Shown: one piece after another, positions 1-8,631 of the stretch
How the letters are laid out: each line of letters starts with the position of its first letter
Numbering within the stretch: position 1 is the first letter of the stretch
Program-made: the position numbers and the translations under genes
Source of the DNA: Litorimonas cladophorae
Lineage (GTDB): Bacteria > Pseudomonadota > Alphaproteobacteria > Caulobacterales > Maricaulaceae
NCBI RefSeq assembly: GCF_014652455.1
Contig: NZ_BMYV01000001.1
Coordinates: 1,178,001 to 1,242,000, forward strand
Length of the DNA: 64,000 bases
Direction: 5' to 3'
The notes under the pieces: generated by a model
What the model saw: only the letters and a program-made list of their open reading frames with translations
Databases searched by the model: none
What the model was told of the DNA's origin: nothing

Positions 1-115
1 CCGTGAATAGCAATGAAAAGTCTTTGATTCCCATAGTGGGCTTCTAACCTAGTTTTCCGCCCTCAAGTGGGGAATTTTGAATGTAATATATTGGTCGGTA
101 TGCGCCAGAAGGTAG

Positions 116-206
116 TGGCGGAGACGAAGGGATTCGAACCCTCGATGGGCTTATGACCCATACTCCCTTAGCAGGGGAGCGCCTTCGACCACTCGGCCAC
201 GTCTCC
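116..206 (-). tRNA. tRNA-Ser (anticodon GCT)
   Basis: Read on the minus strand this folds as a class II tRNA. The 7-bp acceptor stem GGAGACG/CGTCTCC is closed, followed by discriminator G and an encoded CCA (positions 119-116). The anticodon stem CTCCC/GGGAG encloses the loop CTGCTAA, giving anticodon GCT. A long variable arm follows, as expected for serine, and then a T-arm with TTCGAAT. It stands alone, and the adjacent polysaccharide locus runs the other way. Confidence 0.95.
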
Positions 207-431
207 GTCGGCGGGACTAGCGATTCCTCTCCGCGCCCGCAAGCCCTAATCAAGCCCAATACAGTTCATCGCAGTGTTTCTTTTTTGTTAACCATAACAC
301 CCGCCAATATGGGTCACGAAAGGACACTCCCGGTCCCTCGGCTTAAGAGATGCATCACTGATAAATATCCATGTCGTTTACGGGATATTTGCATCGTCAG
401 GGTACAACTCTGAAAAAAACAGGTGAGTGGA

Positions 432-2051
432 ATGCCAATACAGAACAAAAAGAGCGCGGCCTTGCTGTCTCGTTCGGAAGATGTGACGCCTAAACATAGC
501 TCTGTTCGGCGCGGTGACGAAAAGCGAGGGTCCTCGGATTCCCGTTTGGAAGCTTTTGCCAATAAAATTCGCCCTGAACCCGCGAAAAAGCCGATGATTG
601 ATCGACGTCGTAAACGCCTGACAACGGCGGACGTATCGGTGCCCAAGCAACAGATAAATATGAACGCCGTTCGCTTTGGACTTCGCGGTTTAGATATAAT
701 GCTCGTCTGCGCAATTATCGCGATCGGAATTTGGAACGGCTATATTGGCGTTAATGATCGCGGTATTGCGGCACCTGTTGCTGCCTCCGTCCTCGGGTCT
801 ATTATTTTCATCGTCGCATTATTTGTGTCCAACGCCTACCGTTTCAATGCCGCGACAACGTTATCATCCCACTTAAAGACTGTGGCTATTGCCAGTTTCG
901 CCGCCTTAGGGGTTTGGTTGACAATTGCTTTGATTGTGCGCCCAGAAACTTTCCTGCCCGATGCTTTGGCAAAAGCTGGGCTGGGCGCTATCGCCCTGCT
1001 CACCGTTCTCCACGGCTTTTACCACACCCAAATTCGACGTTTACACTCTCGCGGCGCTTTAGCTCCGACAATTGTCATGTTGGGCGCCACAGAAAGCGCA
1101 CGTCGAATCATCGAGGAAAACGCCAAATCGAAAGAATTGAATATCCTCGGCATTTTTGATGACCGGATGGCGCGTGCCCCGCATAATATTCACGGTGTGC
1201 CCGTCGTCGGCACGGTTGACGATCTATTGGCCTGGGATGCCTTGCCCTATGTCAATCGCATCGTCGTGACTTTGCCGTCTATGGCAAACAAGCGGAAAGA
1301 AGATTTCGTCAATCGCGTGCGCCTTCTGCCTAACCGGATTGCTTTTGTTGTCGACGAATTTGAAACTTTGAACCATGTTCAGCAACGCGTTTCCGAGATC
1401 GCAGAAATCAGCCTGCGCGATGTTACGGGTAACCCAAAGTCAGGTCGACACACAGCGGTTAAACGTCTACTAGATATTGGAATATCATCAGTCGCGCTGA
1501 TTTTGGGCGCACCCGTTTTGGCTCTGATCGCGCTGTTAATCCGTCTTGATAGTCCCGGACCTGCATTATTCAAACAGCCGCGACACGGTTTCAACAACCG
1601 CGTCTTCGACGTGTATAAATTCAGATCTATGCGAAATGATAAAGCGGATTTGAAGGCTGAGCAGCAAACAACTGTCGGTGATGCGCGGGTTACGAAAATC
1701 GGGCGCTTTATTCGCAAAACGTCCTTGGATGAATTGCCGCAGCTTCTGAACGTTTTGAAAGGTGAGATGTCACTTGTGGGACCGCGTCCGCATGCCGTTG
1801 GAATGAAAACCGAAGGCAAAGCCAGTATCGAGCTCGTTGCCGAATATGCGCATCGTCATAAGGTCAAACCCGGAATGACGGGCTGGGCTCAGATCAATGG
1901 GTCTCGCGGTCCATTGCATACAGCCGATGACGTCGCGGAACGCGTTCGATTAGATGTCGAGTATATTGAACAGTCAAACGTGCTTTGGGACATTCTCATC
2001 ATGCTTAAAACTCTCCCCGTCCTGTTGGGCGACCGAAGCAACGCGCGTTAA
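432..2051 (+). CDS. Undecaprenyl-phosphate sugar phosphotransferase (WcaJ/HfsE-type)
   Basis: Predicted initiating enzyme of polysaccharide repeat-unit assembly: it transfers a sugar-1-phosphate from a nucleotide sugar to undecaprenyl phosphate at the inner membrane. The 539-residue product has a basic N-terminal tail, about four hydrophobic segments (roughly residues 80-200), a central nucleotide-binding-like domain (TIVMLGATESARRI) and a C-terminal bacterial sugar transferase domain. That domain shows KRLLDIGISS, DSPGPALFKQ, YKFRSM, the acidic patch TSLDELPQ and LVGPRPH. The ATG at 432 is preferred because AGGTGA lies 5 bases upstream; an in-frame GTG at 423 overlaps that ribosome binding site. 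The flippase gene starts 5 bp downstream, so this is the head of the plus-strand operon. The sugar is not readable from sequence. Resemblance to caulobacterial HfsE is inferred from the surrounding gene set. Confidence 0.9.
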   Translation: MPIQNKKSAALLSRSEDVTPKHSSVRRGDEKRGSSDSRLEAFANKIRPEPAKKPMIDRRRKRLTTADVSVPKQQINMNAVRFGLRGLDIMLVCAIIAIGIWNGYIGVNDRGIAAPVAASVLGSIIFIVALFVSNAYRFNAATTLSSHLKTVAIASFAALGVWLTIALIVRPETFLPDALAKAGLGAIALLTVLHGFYHTQIRRLHSRGALAPTIVMLGATESARRIIEENAKSKELNILGIFDDRMARAPHNIHGVPVVGTVDDLLAWDALPYVNRIVVTLPSMANKRKEDFVNRVRLLPNRIAFVVDEFETLNHVQQRVSEIAEISLRDVTGNPKSGRHTAVKRLLDIGISSVALILGAPVLALIALLIRLDSPGPALFKQPRHGFNNRVFDVYKFRSMRNDKADLKAEQQTTVGDARVTKIGRFIRKTSLDELPQLLNVLKGEMSLVGPRPHAVGMKTEGKASIELVAEYAHRHKVKPGMTGWAQINGSRGPLHTADDVAERVRLDVEYIEQSNVLWDILIMLKTLPVLLGDRSNAR

Positions 2052-2056
2052 ATTTA

Positions 2057-3526
2057 ATGCTAGGTCGCTCCATACTCGCCTACTTGCCGGTCAATCTGGC
2101 AAACGTTCTAACGGCGTTCGGGACGATTGTGATCCTGACTCGCCTGCTCGAACCAACAGAGTTTGGCATTTACGCGATTGCGATGATCACGATGCAATTC
2201 GTGCACATGGCCTTGTTCACGTGGATGGAGGCGGCCATGGCCCGCTTTCAAGCCCGCGCAGAACGTGAAAATGACGTCGCGTCGCATCTGGTAACGCTCT
2301 ACCGTCTGGGGGCTTTTATTGGCGCATTCGGATTTGTCGCTATCATGCTTACTTTGGCGCTCAGTCCCTTAAGTCATGACCTTGTCTTTGTTCTGACATT
2401 CGCCTTAGGTTCGACCTGTCTTCAAGTTTTATTCAATCTTGGGATGGAGGCCCACAAGGCCGCCCATCGGATAAAACGATACTCTCTTGCCTATTCAACA
2501 CAAACATTGATCAGTTTTTCTCTGGGCATTCTGTTCATTCTGGTCACCCCATTGCGCGCATCTGCGCCCTTTATTGGCGTGATCTGCGGCCTGATCATCG
2601 TCGGTGGCATCGACTTACTCTTCATGTGGCGAAACATGAAAGGCGGGCAGTTCCAACGTGAAAAGGTGAAGACATATTTCATATATGGTGCTCCACTTTG
2701 TCTTGGCTTGCTCATGTCATATGCTTTGAATTCAGCGGACGTGTATATCATTTCCGCCATTATGGGCACGGCGTCAGCGGGTGAGTATAATGCGGGTTAT
2801 AATCTCGCTAACCGCAGCCTTGAGATTCTATTCGTTTGGGTCTCCATGGCCGTGACGCCCGTCGCAATTACCGTGATGGAGCAACAGGGCACAGCAGGCT
2901 CCCGCGACGTATTGAAATCATATGGGGCGACATTGTTATGGATCACCGTCCCCGCAGCGACAGGTATCGCCCTCGTGTCGAAAGACGCTGGCTTTATATT
3001 GGGTGAAGGGGTGCGCGATGGCGCAATCTCAGTCATGCCATGGATTGCAATCGCCGGCCTGATCAATGGTTTCATGACCTATTACGTCCACCGCGCCTTT
3101 ATGCTGTCTGGCCAAACGCAGAAATATGTCTGGGCGCTTGTTTTGCCTGTCATCTTAAACATTGCGCTCAATTTAATCCTTATCCCGACGCATGGGTTAA
3201 TGGGCGCGGTTTGGGCGACCATTTCGTCCTATGTCCTTGCAATTGTTATTGCGACTATTTTGGCACGCCGCGATTATCCTCTTCCCCTGCCGATCCGTGC
3301 GGCGCTTGAAATTGGGGTATGTAGCCTTGCTATGGCGAGCGCGGTTTCCCTGTTACCTTTGGAGGCCATGAATCCTGGCTTCATTACGCTTTCGATCAAG
3401 GCCATGGTCGGCATTATTGTCTATCTGCTTTCTTGTTGGCTCATTAATGCTGCCGACTGCAGGAGCTTTATTCGAGGTTTGCGTCAACGACTGATCAAGT
3501 CGCCTCTTCCGGAGCCGGCGGAATGA
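2057..3526 (+). CDS. Wzx-like lipid-linked oligosaccharide flippase
   Basis: A 489-residue polytopic inner-membrane protein with about 12-14 hydrophobic segments and the layout of the polysaccharide biosynthesis/MATE superfamily. The N-terminal stretch VNLANVLTAFGTIVILTRLL followed by PTEFGIYAIA is typical of Wzx proteins. It would flip the undecaprenyl-linked repeat unit to the periplasmic face for polymerisation. It sits 5 bp after the initiating transferase and its stop overlaps the next glycosyltransferase start by 4 bp, so translational coupling is likely. In a locus with deacetylase, Wzz-type and Wza-type genes this is the HfsF or Wzx position. Substrate specificity cannot be predicted. 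Confidence 0.85.
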   Translation: MLGRSILAYLPVNLANVLTAFGTIVILTRLLEPTEFGIYAIAMITMQFVHMALFTWMEAAMARFQARAERENDVASHLVTLYRLGAFIGAFGFVAIMLTLALSPLSHDLVFVLTFALGSTCLQVLFNLGMEAHKAAHRIKRYSLAYSTQTLISFSLGILFILVTPLRASAPFIGVICGLIIVGGIDLLFMWRNMKGGQFQREKVKTYFIYGAPLCLGLLMSYALNSADVYIISAIMGTASAGEYNAGYNLANRSLEILFVWVSMAVTPVAITVMEQQGTAGSRDVLKSYGATLLWITVPAATGIALVSKDAGFILGEGVRDGAISVMPWIAIAGLINGFMTYYVHRAFMLSGQTQKYVWALVLPVILNIALNLILIPTHGLMGAVWATISSYVLAIVIATILARRDYPLPLPIRAALEIGVCSLAMASAVSLLPLEAMNPGFITLSIKAMVGIIVYLLSCWLINAADCRSFIRGLRQRLIKSPLPEPAE

Positions 3527-4452
3527 CAATTCTTAACATAATCAGTACAAGCTATAACGCGACGCGCCCCACCCTCTCGGTGCTCATCCCGTTTTTCAAA
3601 GACGATGCGTCCGCTTTGTTGCGCGCATTGGATCAGGAGACGACAACGCATCCGGTAGAAATCTTGATTTATGACGATGGGACAGGAGATGCGGAACTAA
3701 CCGACGCTATGTCGGCCGTCGTCAATGACTGCCAAGGCGCAGCCCGTTTGATCACGAATTCAGAAAACCAAGGGCGATCAGCCGCGCGAAACGCACTCTG
3801 TGACAACGCACGGGCGGATTGGGTCTTGTTTTTAGATGCCGATATGCTGCCTGCTAAATCTGAATTTTTGCAATCCTATTTGACGCTCATGAATACGGCA
3901 GATGCAGACGTTATTTTCGGGGGATTTCAAGTTGAACCGAAAGCTGAAAACCCTGACCGCGATATTCACCGGGCGCTTTCTGAAGTCTCCGACTGCCTCA
4001 GTCTTGCGCAGAGACAAGCCGCAGGGCCGCAATATGTGGCCTCCTCAAACCTATGCGTCCGCCGAAATGTCTTAGCCCAACAACCTTTTGATGGAGGTTT
4101 TTCTGGATGGGGATGGGAAGACAGTGAATGGGCGGCACGCGTCTCCAAACATTTCAAGCTGGTCCACGCAGACAACCCCGCTATTCACTTGGGGCTTGAA
4201 ACAACAGATACGATGCTGCGTCGCTTTGCAACATCTGGAGCCAATTATCGTCGGTTTATTGACGCACACCCTGACCTCGCCCCCCAATTGTCACTTTATA
4301 AAATTTCAAAAAAATTGGGGCGCCTTCCCGGGCAGTCGCTGATGCGTCCAGTCTTGAAACTTTGCGTGAAAATTCGTGTCTTGCCGATGCGGTTACGCTT
4401 ACTTGCGCTGAAGCTGTGGCGCGCTTCGCATTACGCGGAGGCTTTATCATGA
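3523..4452 (+). CDS. GT2-family glycosyltransferase
   Basis: A 309-residue GT-A-fold inverting glycosyltransferase. The N-terminal LSVLIPFFKDD strand, YDDGT nucleotide-binding aspartates, NQGRSAARN and the metal-binding LDADM motif (about residues 102-106) are visible. A downstream GWGWEDSEWAAR segment matches the ED acceptor/catalytic-base region of family 2. It likely adds one sugar to the lipid-linked repeat unit in the cytoplasm. The ATG lies within the flippase stop (ATGA overlap), and its own stop overlaps the deacetylase start in the same way, so the genes are translationally coupled. Donor and acceptor sugars are unknown. Confidence 0.87.
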   Translation: MTILNIISTSYNATRPTLSVLIPFFKDDASALLRALDQETTTHPVEILIYDDGTGDAELTDAMSAVVNDCQGAARLITNSENQGRSAARNALCDNARADWVLFLDADMLPAKSEFLQSYLTLMNTADADVIFGGFQVEPKAENPDRDIHRALSEVSDCLSLAQRQAAGPQYVASSNLCVRRNVLAQQPFDGGFSGWGWEDSEWAARVSKHFKLVHADNPAIHLGLETTDTMLRRFATSGANYRRFIDAHPDLAPQLSLYKISKKLGRLPGQSLMRPVLKLCVKIRVLPMRLRLLALKLWRASHYAEALS

Positions 4453-5192
4453 AATCCCTGCGCAATTTGTTGAGCCGCCGTATGGCTCGGTTTGTTGAGA
4501 AGGCCGTTTTGCCGCCACCTCATCAATCGATCGTAACGTTCAGTTTTGACGACTGTCCCCGATCGGCCATCCAAACGGCTCTGCCCATGTTGGAAGCAGA
4601 AGACTGGCGTGCAACTATCTACGTGGCATGTGGGCTCTGCGACACAACAAACCATTTAGGTTTGCATATGAGTTTGGAAGACGTGGTCGCCGTTCATTCC
4701 AGCGGCCATGAAATTGCAGATCATACGTATTCTCATCTCAACACAATAGATGTCAGCCTAAAGACCTTTCTGGCGGATATAAAAAAGAACCAGAAAACGC
4801 TGAAAAATTTGGGTCTGCCGCCAAGCCGCCATTTCGCTTACCCTTTCGGAGAAGTTTCGCCCGCATTAAAACAGGCCTTACGCACGCGTTTCGCGACTCT
4901 ACGCGGCGTTATTTCACCGAATAACCCGTCTCAAGACGCCAATCTTTTAAATGCGATGCGGCTTTATTCGGATGATACGATTGAAGCTGCTATCGCGCAG
5001 ATTTCTGAACTAACGGAAACGCCGCAATGGCTGCATCTCTTCACCCATGACGTGCGAGACATGCCCAGCCAGTACGGATGTACACCAGAAAATTTCGCGC
5101 GGGTTGTTTCCGCCGTTAAGGCAAGCGGCGCTTTGGTTCTGACCGTTGATCAGGCATTTCAAAAACTGCAACAGCGGGAGACTATCTCATGA
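4449..5192 (+). CDS. Polysaccharide deacetylase (NodB/CE4-type, HfsH-like)
   Basis: A 247-residue NodB-homology protein expected to remove N-acetyl groups from a GlcNAc-type residue of the polysaccharide. The CE4 motifs are present: FSFDDCP (the two aspartates of motif 1), DHTYSHLN (metal-binding H-x3-H of motif 2), a RHFAYPFGE segment (motif 3) and the late LHLFTHD motif. There is no signal peptide; a short basic amphipathic N-terminus suggests the cytoplasm or inner membrane face. The ATG at 4449 is chosen because it has an upstream GCGGAGGC ribosome site and forms an ATGA overlap with the preceding gene; an earlier in-frame start at 4362 would overlap that gene by 90 bp. Partial deacetylation is known to be needed for adhesiveness of the caulobacterial holdfast, so the locus may make a similar adhesin (inference). 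Confidence 0.88.
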   Translation: MKSLRNLLSRRMARFVEKAVLPPPHQSIVTFSFDDCPRSAIQTALPMLEAEDWRATIYVACGLCDTTNHLGLHMSLEDVVAVHSSGHEIADHTYSHLNTIDVSLKTFLADIKKNQKTLKNLGLPPSRHFAYPFGEVSPALKQALRTRFATLRGVISPNNPSQDANLLNAMRLYSDDTIEAAIAQISELTETPQWLHLFTHDVRDMPSQYGCTPENFARVVSAVKASGALVLTVDQAFQKLQQRETIS

Positions 5193-6112
5193 GCTGGCAA
5201 GACAACGTTATTTCGATCGTTATTCCGACCTATAAACGACCTGCGGCGCTCAAACGCTTGCTCACGAGTATAGACGGATCCCAAGTTGATGGATTCGACT
5301 TGGAAATTGTCATCGCCGATAACGACCCCTTGGCCAGCGCAAATGATGTAATCGTCGCATTTATGGAGACCTCGGTCTCAAAAATCATTCATCTGCATGT
5401 ACCCGAGCCCGGCGTTTCCAATGCCCGAAATGGAGCCTTAGAGGCCGCGAACGGCCGATATATCTTGTTCATCGACGACGACATGGAAGCAGACCGCGAT
5501 TGGGCGAAAATCTTGTTTACGGGCGCACAAAAATTCGATGCGACGCTCGCCTTCGGCCCCGCATTTGCAGTCATGCCCGAAGCAGGAAACGCCCTCTTTG
5601 ACTATATGCAGCCCCTGTTTTGTCGTGTTCGCGATTATGAAACAGGATTGATCAACGAAGGTATCGCCACGGGAAATTGCTACTTGGACCGCGGCAAAGA
5701 AACGTTGCCTGAGCCAGTATTTGACCCGACCCTAAACACGAGCGGTGGAGAAGATGACGCCTTATTTAATCATCTGATGCAACAAGGCGCTAAGGTCGCG
5801 TGGATCGAAGATGCCATCACTTTTGAACATGTGCCTGCCCAACGCGCAACGCTGAGCTATGTGTGGCGTCGGAATTTTGCATGGGGTCAAGGCCCAACGA
5901 AACATGCGGCCGAGAAGGGGTTCAAAGGCGTACCAGAGGTGTTCAAATGGATGGCTGTTGGCGTTGTTCAGACAGGCATTTACTTCACGCTTTGGACCAT
6001 TTCCAAACTTATGAGCCGTCCTAAATCTGTCCAACATTTTGGCCGCTTGGCGCAAGGTGTTGGGAAGGTGTTTTGGGCGCAGCGCCTGTCCCCGAAGCTC
6101 TACGGGGTTTAA
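5189..6112 (+). CDS. GT2-family glycosyltransferase
   Basis: A second family 2 glycosyltransferase of 307 residues. The N-terminus carries ISIVIPTYKRP, then an ADNDP nucleotide-binding region, the PGVSNARN segment, the metal-binding IDDDM motif and the catalytic GGEDDALF motif. The C-terminal 60 residues contain a hydrophobic or amphipathic stretch (VGVVQTGIYFTLWTI) that could associate it with the inner membrane. Its ATG overlaps the deacetylase stop by 4 bp. Both GT2 proteins in this operon probably extend the same lipid-linked unit, suggesting a repeat of at least three sugars counting the initiating one. Confidence 0.87.
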   Translation: MSWQDNVISIVIPTYKRPAALKRLLTSIDGSQVDGFDLEIVIADNDPLASANDVIVAFMETSVSKIIHLHVPEPGVSNARNGALEAANGRYILFIDDDMEADRDWAKILFTGAQKFDATLAFGPAFAVMPEAGNALFDYMQPLFCRVRDYETGLINEGIATGNCYLDRGKETLPEPVFDPTLNTSGGEDDALFNHLMQQGAKVAWIEDAITFEHVPAQRATLSYVWRRNFAWGQGPTKHAAEKGFKGVPEVFKWMAVGVVQTGIYFTLWTISKLMSRPKSVQHFGRLAQGVGKVFWAQRLSPKLYGV

Positions 6113-6116
6113 AAAA

Positions 6117-7262
6117 ATGACCACGGAAACATCGGAAAGCCCAGCGCCTTCCCTCAACCACGGTGCATTAACGCCATCGGCTGGCTATGGATATATCCCA
6201 GCATTGGACGGGCTTCGCGCCCTTGCCGTTGGTATCGTCATAATCGCGCATATGGGATTGAGTCATATCGTTCCTGGCGGCTTTGGGGTTACCGCATTCT
6301 TCTTCATTTCAGGGTTTTTAATTACGCGTCTTTTATTGGCTGAAGCCAAGCTAAAAGGACGGATTGATCTCAAGGCTTTTTATCTTCGACGGTTTGTGCG
6401 GCTCTACCCCGCCCTATTGTTTATGCTGTTCGGAAGTACGTTGATCTTTCGTCTTTTGGACGCCGGTGGACCGAGCTGGCTCGAGTTCTTTTCAGGTGTG
6501 TTCTATACGTCCAACCTATTTCAGGTCGGGGTCGATGCAGGTGTCGTTGATGCGAATATGGCGTGGCGTCCCCTATGGTCCCTGGCCGTTGAGGAGCATT
6601 TCTATCTTATTTTCCCGCTGACACTCGTCTTGGCGGGCGCTTTCTCGCGGCGTTTGCTGCTTATCCTTTTGGCCGTTCTGATCCTCGTGCCAATTTGGCG
6701 GGCCTTGGTGCCAATCGTGCTGCCGAATGTACCCGCGGAAACATACACCTATATGATGACGGACGCGCGCATTGACAGTATTGTCTGGGGGTGCCTGTTA
6801 TCCTGCCTCTTGGATCGAGAATACTGGCAGGTTTTTCTGTCTAAATTTGTGGGCTGGGTGCCGTTGATAGGGGCCGCGCTGGCCATCGGCCTGACCTTCG
6901 TCCTGCGGGATGAAACCTTCCGCATGACAATTCGCTATTCCATTCAAGGCGCCGCACTCTTTGTGTTGATGCTAAATCTCTATTACTTCCAAAAGATCAG
7001 GTTTGCGCTCGGATTGTTGGAATGGAAGCCATTAGCTTGGCTCGGCGTATTGTCTTACGCGCTTTATCTTTGGCATTTCCCAGTTGCGGATTTGACGCAT
7101 AAATTTGTTGAACCTATTTGGCTGCAAATTCCGATCATATTGGGCGCGACACTTCTGCTGTCGTGTATCTCATTCTATCTTGTAGAAACGCCGTTTTTGG
7201 CTTTGCGTAAGCGTCTGGGCTCTCATGGAAAGCCCGAGAAAAGGGCAACTAGCCTCGCTTAA
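6117..7262 (+). CDS. Acyltransferase-3 family membrane protein (O-acetylase-like)
   Basis: A 381-residue multispanning protein of the OafA/acyltransferase-3 family. The family hallmarks are seen near the N-terminus: IPALDGLRALAVG, a histidine in the first membrane span (IIAHMG), GFFISGFLITRLL-type sequence and YLRRFVRLYP. About ten hydrophobic segments follow. Such enzymes move acyl groups, usually acetyl, onto surface sugars, so it likely decorates the exported polysaccharide. The ATG at 6117 lies 4 bp after the preceding stop; the longer frame from 6039 would overlap the glycosyltransferase and lacks the expected N-terminus. Its 3' end overlaps the convergent polymerase gene by 14 bp. Confidence 0.87.
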   Translation: MTTETSESPAPSLNHGALTPSAGYGYIPALDGLRALAVGIVIIAHMGLSHIVPGGFGVTAFFFISGFLITRLLLAEAKLKGRIDLKAFYLRRFVRLYPALLFMLFGSTLIFRLLDAGGPSWLEFFSGVFYTSNLFQVGVDAGVVDANMAWRPLWSLAVEEHFYLIFPLTLVLAGAFSRRLLLILLAVLILVPIWRALVPIVLPNVPAETYTYMMTDARIDSIVWGCLLSCLLDREYWQVFLSKFVGWVPLIGAALAIGLTFVLRDETFRMTIRYSIQGAALFVLMLNLYYFQKIRFALGLLEWKPLAWLGVLSYALYLWHFPVADLTHKFVEPIWLQIPIILGATLLLSCISFYLVETPFLALRKRLGSHGKPEKRATSLA

Positions 7263-8568
7263 TTCCCATGCGCGCGACAAAGGGTGTCGAACCCGGCCGC
7301 CAATAAGGCTTTTCTCGTGCCCACAATTTCGAAGCTGTCGCAACGAAAAGAAACCAAGACAGGTCATTCTGCTGAAGGATCGTCGACTCTGAGAGCGAGA
7401 ATGTGATGAAAAAGAACATGGACAACACGACCCAGTAAGTCTCGACCCCGCCATGTTTAATGCGGGACAATGCCATCATGACCGTAATGATGAGCAAGAT
7501 ACTAAATAAGAAAATAATGACAAAGCCCGCCGACAACCACGCGTCAAACCATCCATTATGCGCAGTCGGAACAGACCATTCCAAAATTTCTCTGATCTGG
7601 TAGCTCGGCCCCAAGGGGTCTAACCAATAGACGCCATAGCCATATCCTAGCCAGAATTTTTGGCTCACAGCTTCCATCAATAGGGCCCAAATATCCGTTC
7701 GCCCCGTTAAGCTTGGATCTTTCCCGATAAGGCCCAACGCCCACGCAGGGTCAATCAGCAGGACAGATACGATAACCGTCACAATCGCCAAAAATCCGAA
7801 CATCACGATGATGCGCAAAAATGGAAAACGTCGGAAAATGCGAAGCGCAACGAAAAACCCGAAGCAAGCAACACTTGCGAGCAAAGACGTTTTAGACGTT
7901 GAAAGCAACACCAGCCCAAAACAAAGAACGCCCACGGGAATCCACAACCACGCCCGTTTCGGCCGCATCGCAAATGCGCAAAGGGCAACCGCAAAACATT
8001 TGGTCATTATGCCGCCAAGTTGGTTTTTTTCGACCCAAGGACCGCGCCATGCCCCGGGGTGAATTTCCTGCATAATACCGCGCATCGGATTGAGGCCGAC
8101 AAGTAAAATTGTGATGATGCAGAGCAGCAACGCACAGAACGCGATGTGCTGGACCATTTCATTCCAGTCGTACCGCGCCGCAAATGCCAGACCTGCAAAG
8201 GTCGTCATGGTAAGTGCAATTGCCCGTCGCAGACTGACGCCCGGGTCGATTGACCACAAGATGCTGAGCCCGCACCAGAGAACGCAAATAATAATAAGGG
8301 GGTTAAATGACGCCAGTCGAATAATATGTGGGAGGCGAAAAACGCCTAGAAACAAAACTAGCGCATAGGTGAAAAACCAAAGGCTTCGCGCAAAGGGGCT
8401 TTCCCCTGCATCCAACGCCGCAGCATCCGCAAAGGTCAATCCAATCACGGCCCCAGAATAGAAAGTCAGAATCAAAACCCAAAGAACGGATTCTAGCAAT
8501 CGGCCTGCTTGCGCAATCGCGAAATTGCGCTGCCGTAACTGTGTCTGTGTAAAATCGGTGACGACCAT
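7249..8568 (-). CDS. O-antigen polymerase/ligase-type membrane protein (Wzy/WaaL, HfsC-like)
   Basis: A 439-residue protein with about twelve hydrophobic segments. A larger periplasmic loop precedes the last helices and contains WLGYGYGVYWL and HNGWFDAWLSAGF, the H-N-x-(F/W) signature of the O-antigen ligase/Wzy_C superfamily. In this context the likely job is polymerisation of repeat units on the periplasmic side; ligation to a lipid acceptor is the alternative, and the two cannot be separated from sequence. It lies 63 bp downstream of the co-polymerase gene on the same strand, so the two probably form a minus-strand operon. It is convergent with, and overlaps, the acyltransferase gene. Confidence 0.82.
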   Translation of the reverse strand: MVVTDFTQTQLRQRNFAIAQAGRLLESVLWVLILTFYSGAVIGLTFADAAALDAGESPFARSLWFFTYALVLFLGVFRLPHIIRLASFNPLIIICVLWCGLSILWSIDPGVSLRRAIALTMTTFAGLAFAARYDWNEMVQHIAFCALLLCIITILLVGLNPMRGIMQEIHPGAWRGPWVEKNQLGGIMTKCFAVALCAFAMRPKRAWLWIPVGVLCFGLVLLSTSKTSLLASVACFGFFVALRIFRRFPFLRIIVMFGFLAIVTVIVSVLLIDPAWALGLIGKDPSLTGRTDIWALLMEAVSQKFWLGYGYGVYWLDPLGPSYQIREILEWSVPTAHNGWFDAWLSAGFVIIFLFSILLIITVMMALSRIKHGGVETYWVVLSMFFFITFSLSESTILQQNDLSWFLFVATASKLWAREKPYWRPGSTPFVARMGIKRG

Positions 8569-8631
8569 AATGTGAGATGGCGTTATTCGATTAAGAACGC
8601 GTTAACCCTGTTTTTCAATGGACAAAACCTA

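Noticed and set aside
1379-1819. Minus-strand frame opposite the initiating sugar transferase
   Set aside because: Antisense shadow; the plus-strand product has clear sugar-transferase motifs over the same bases.
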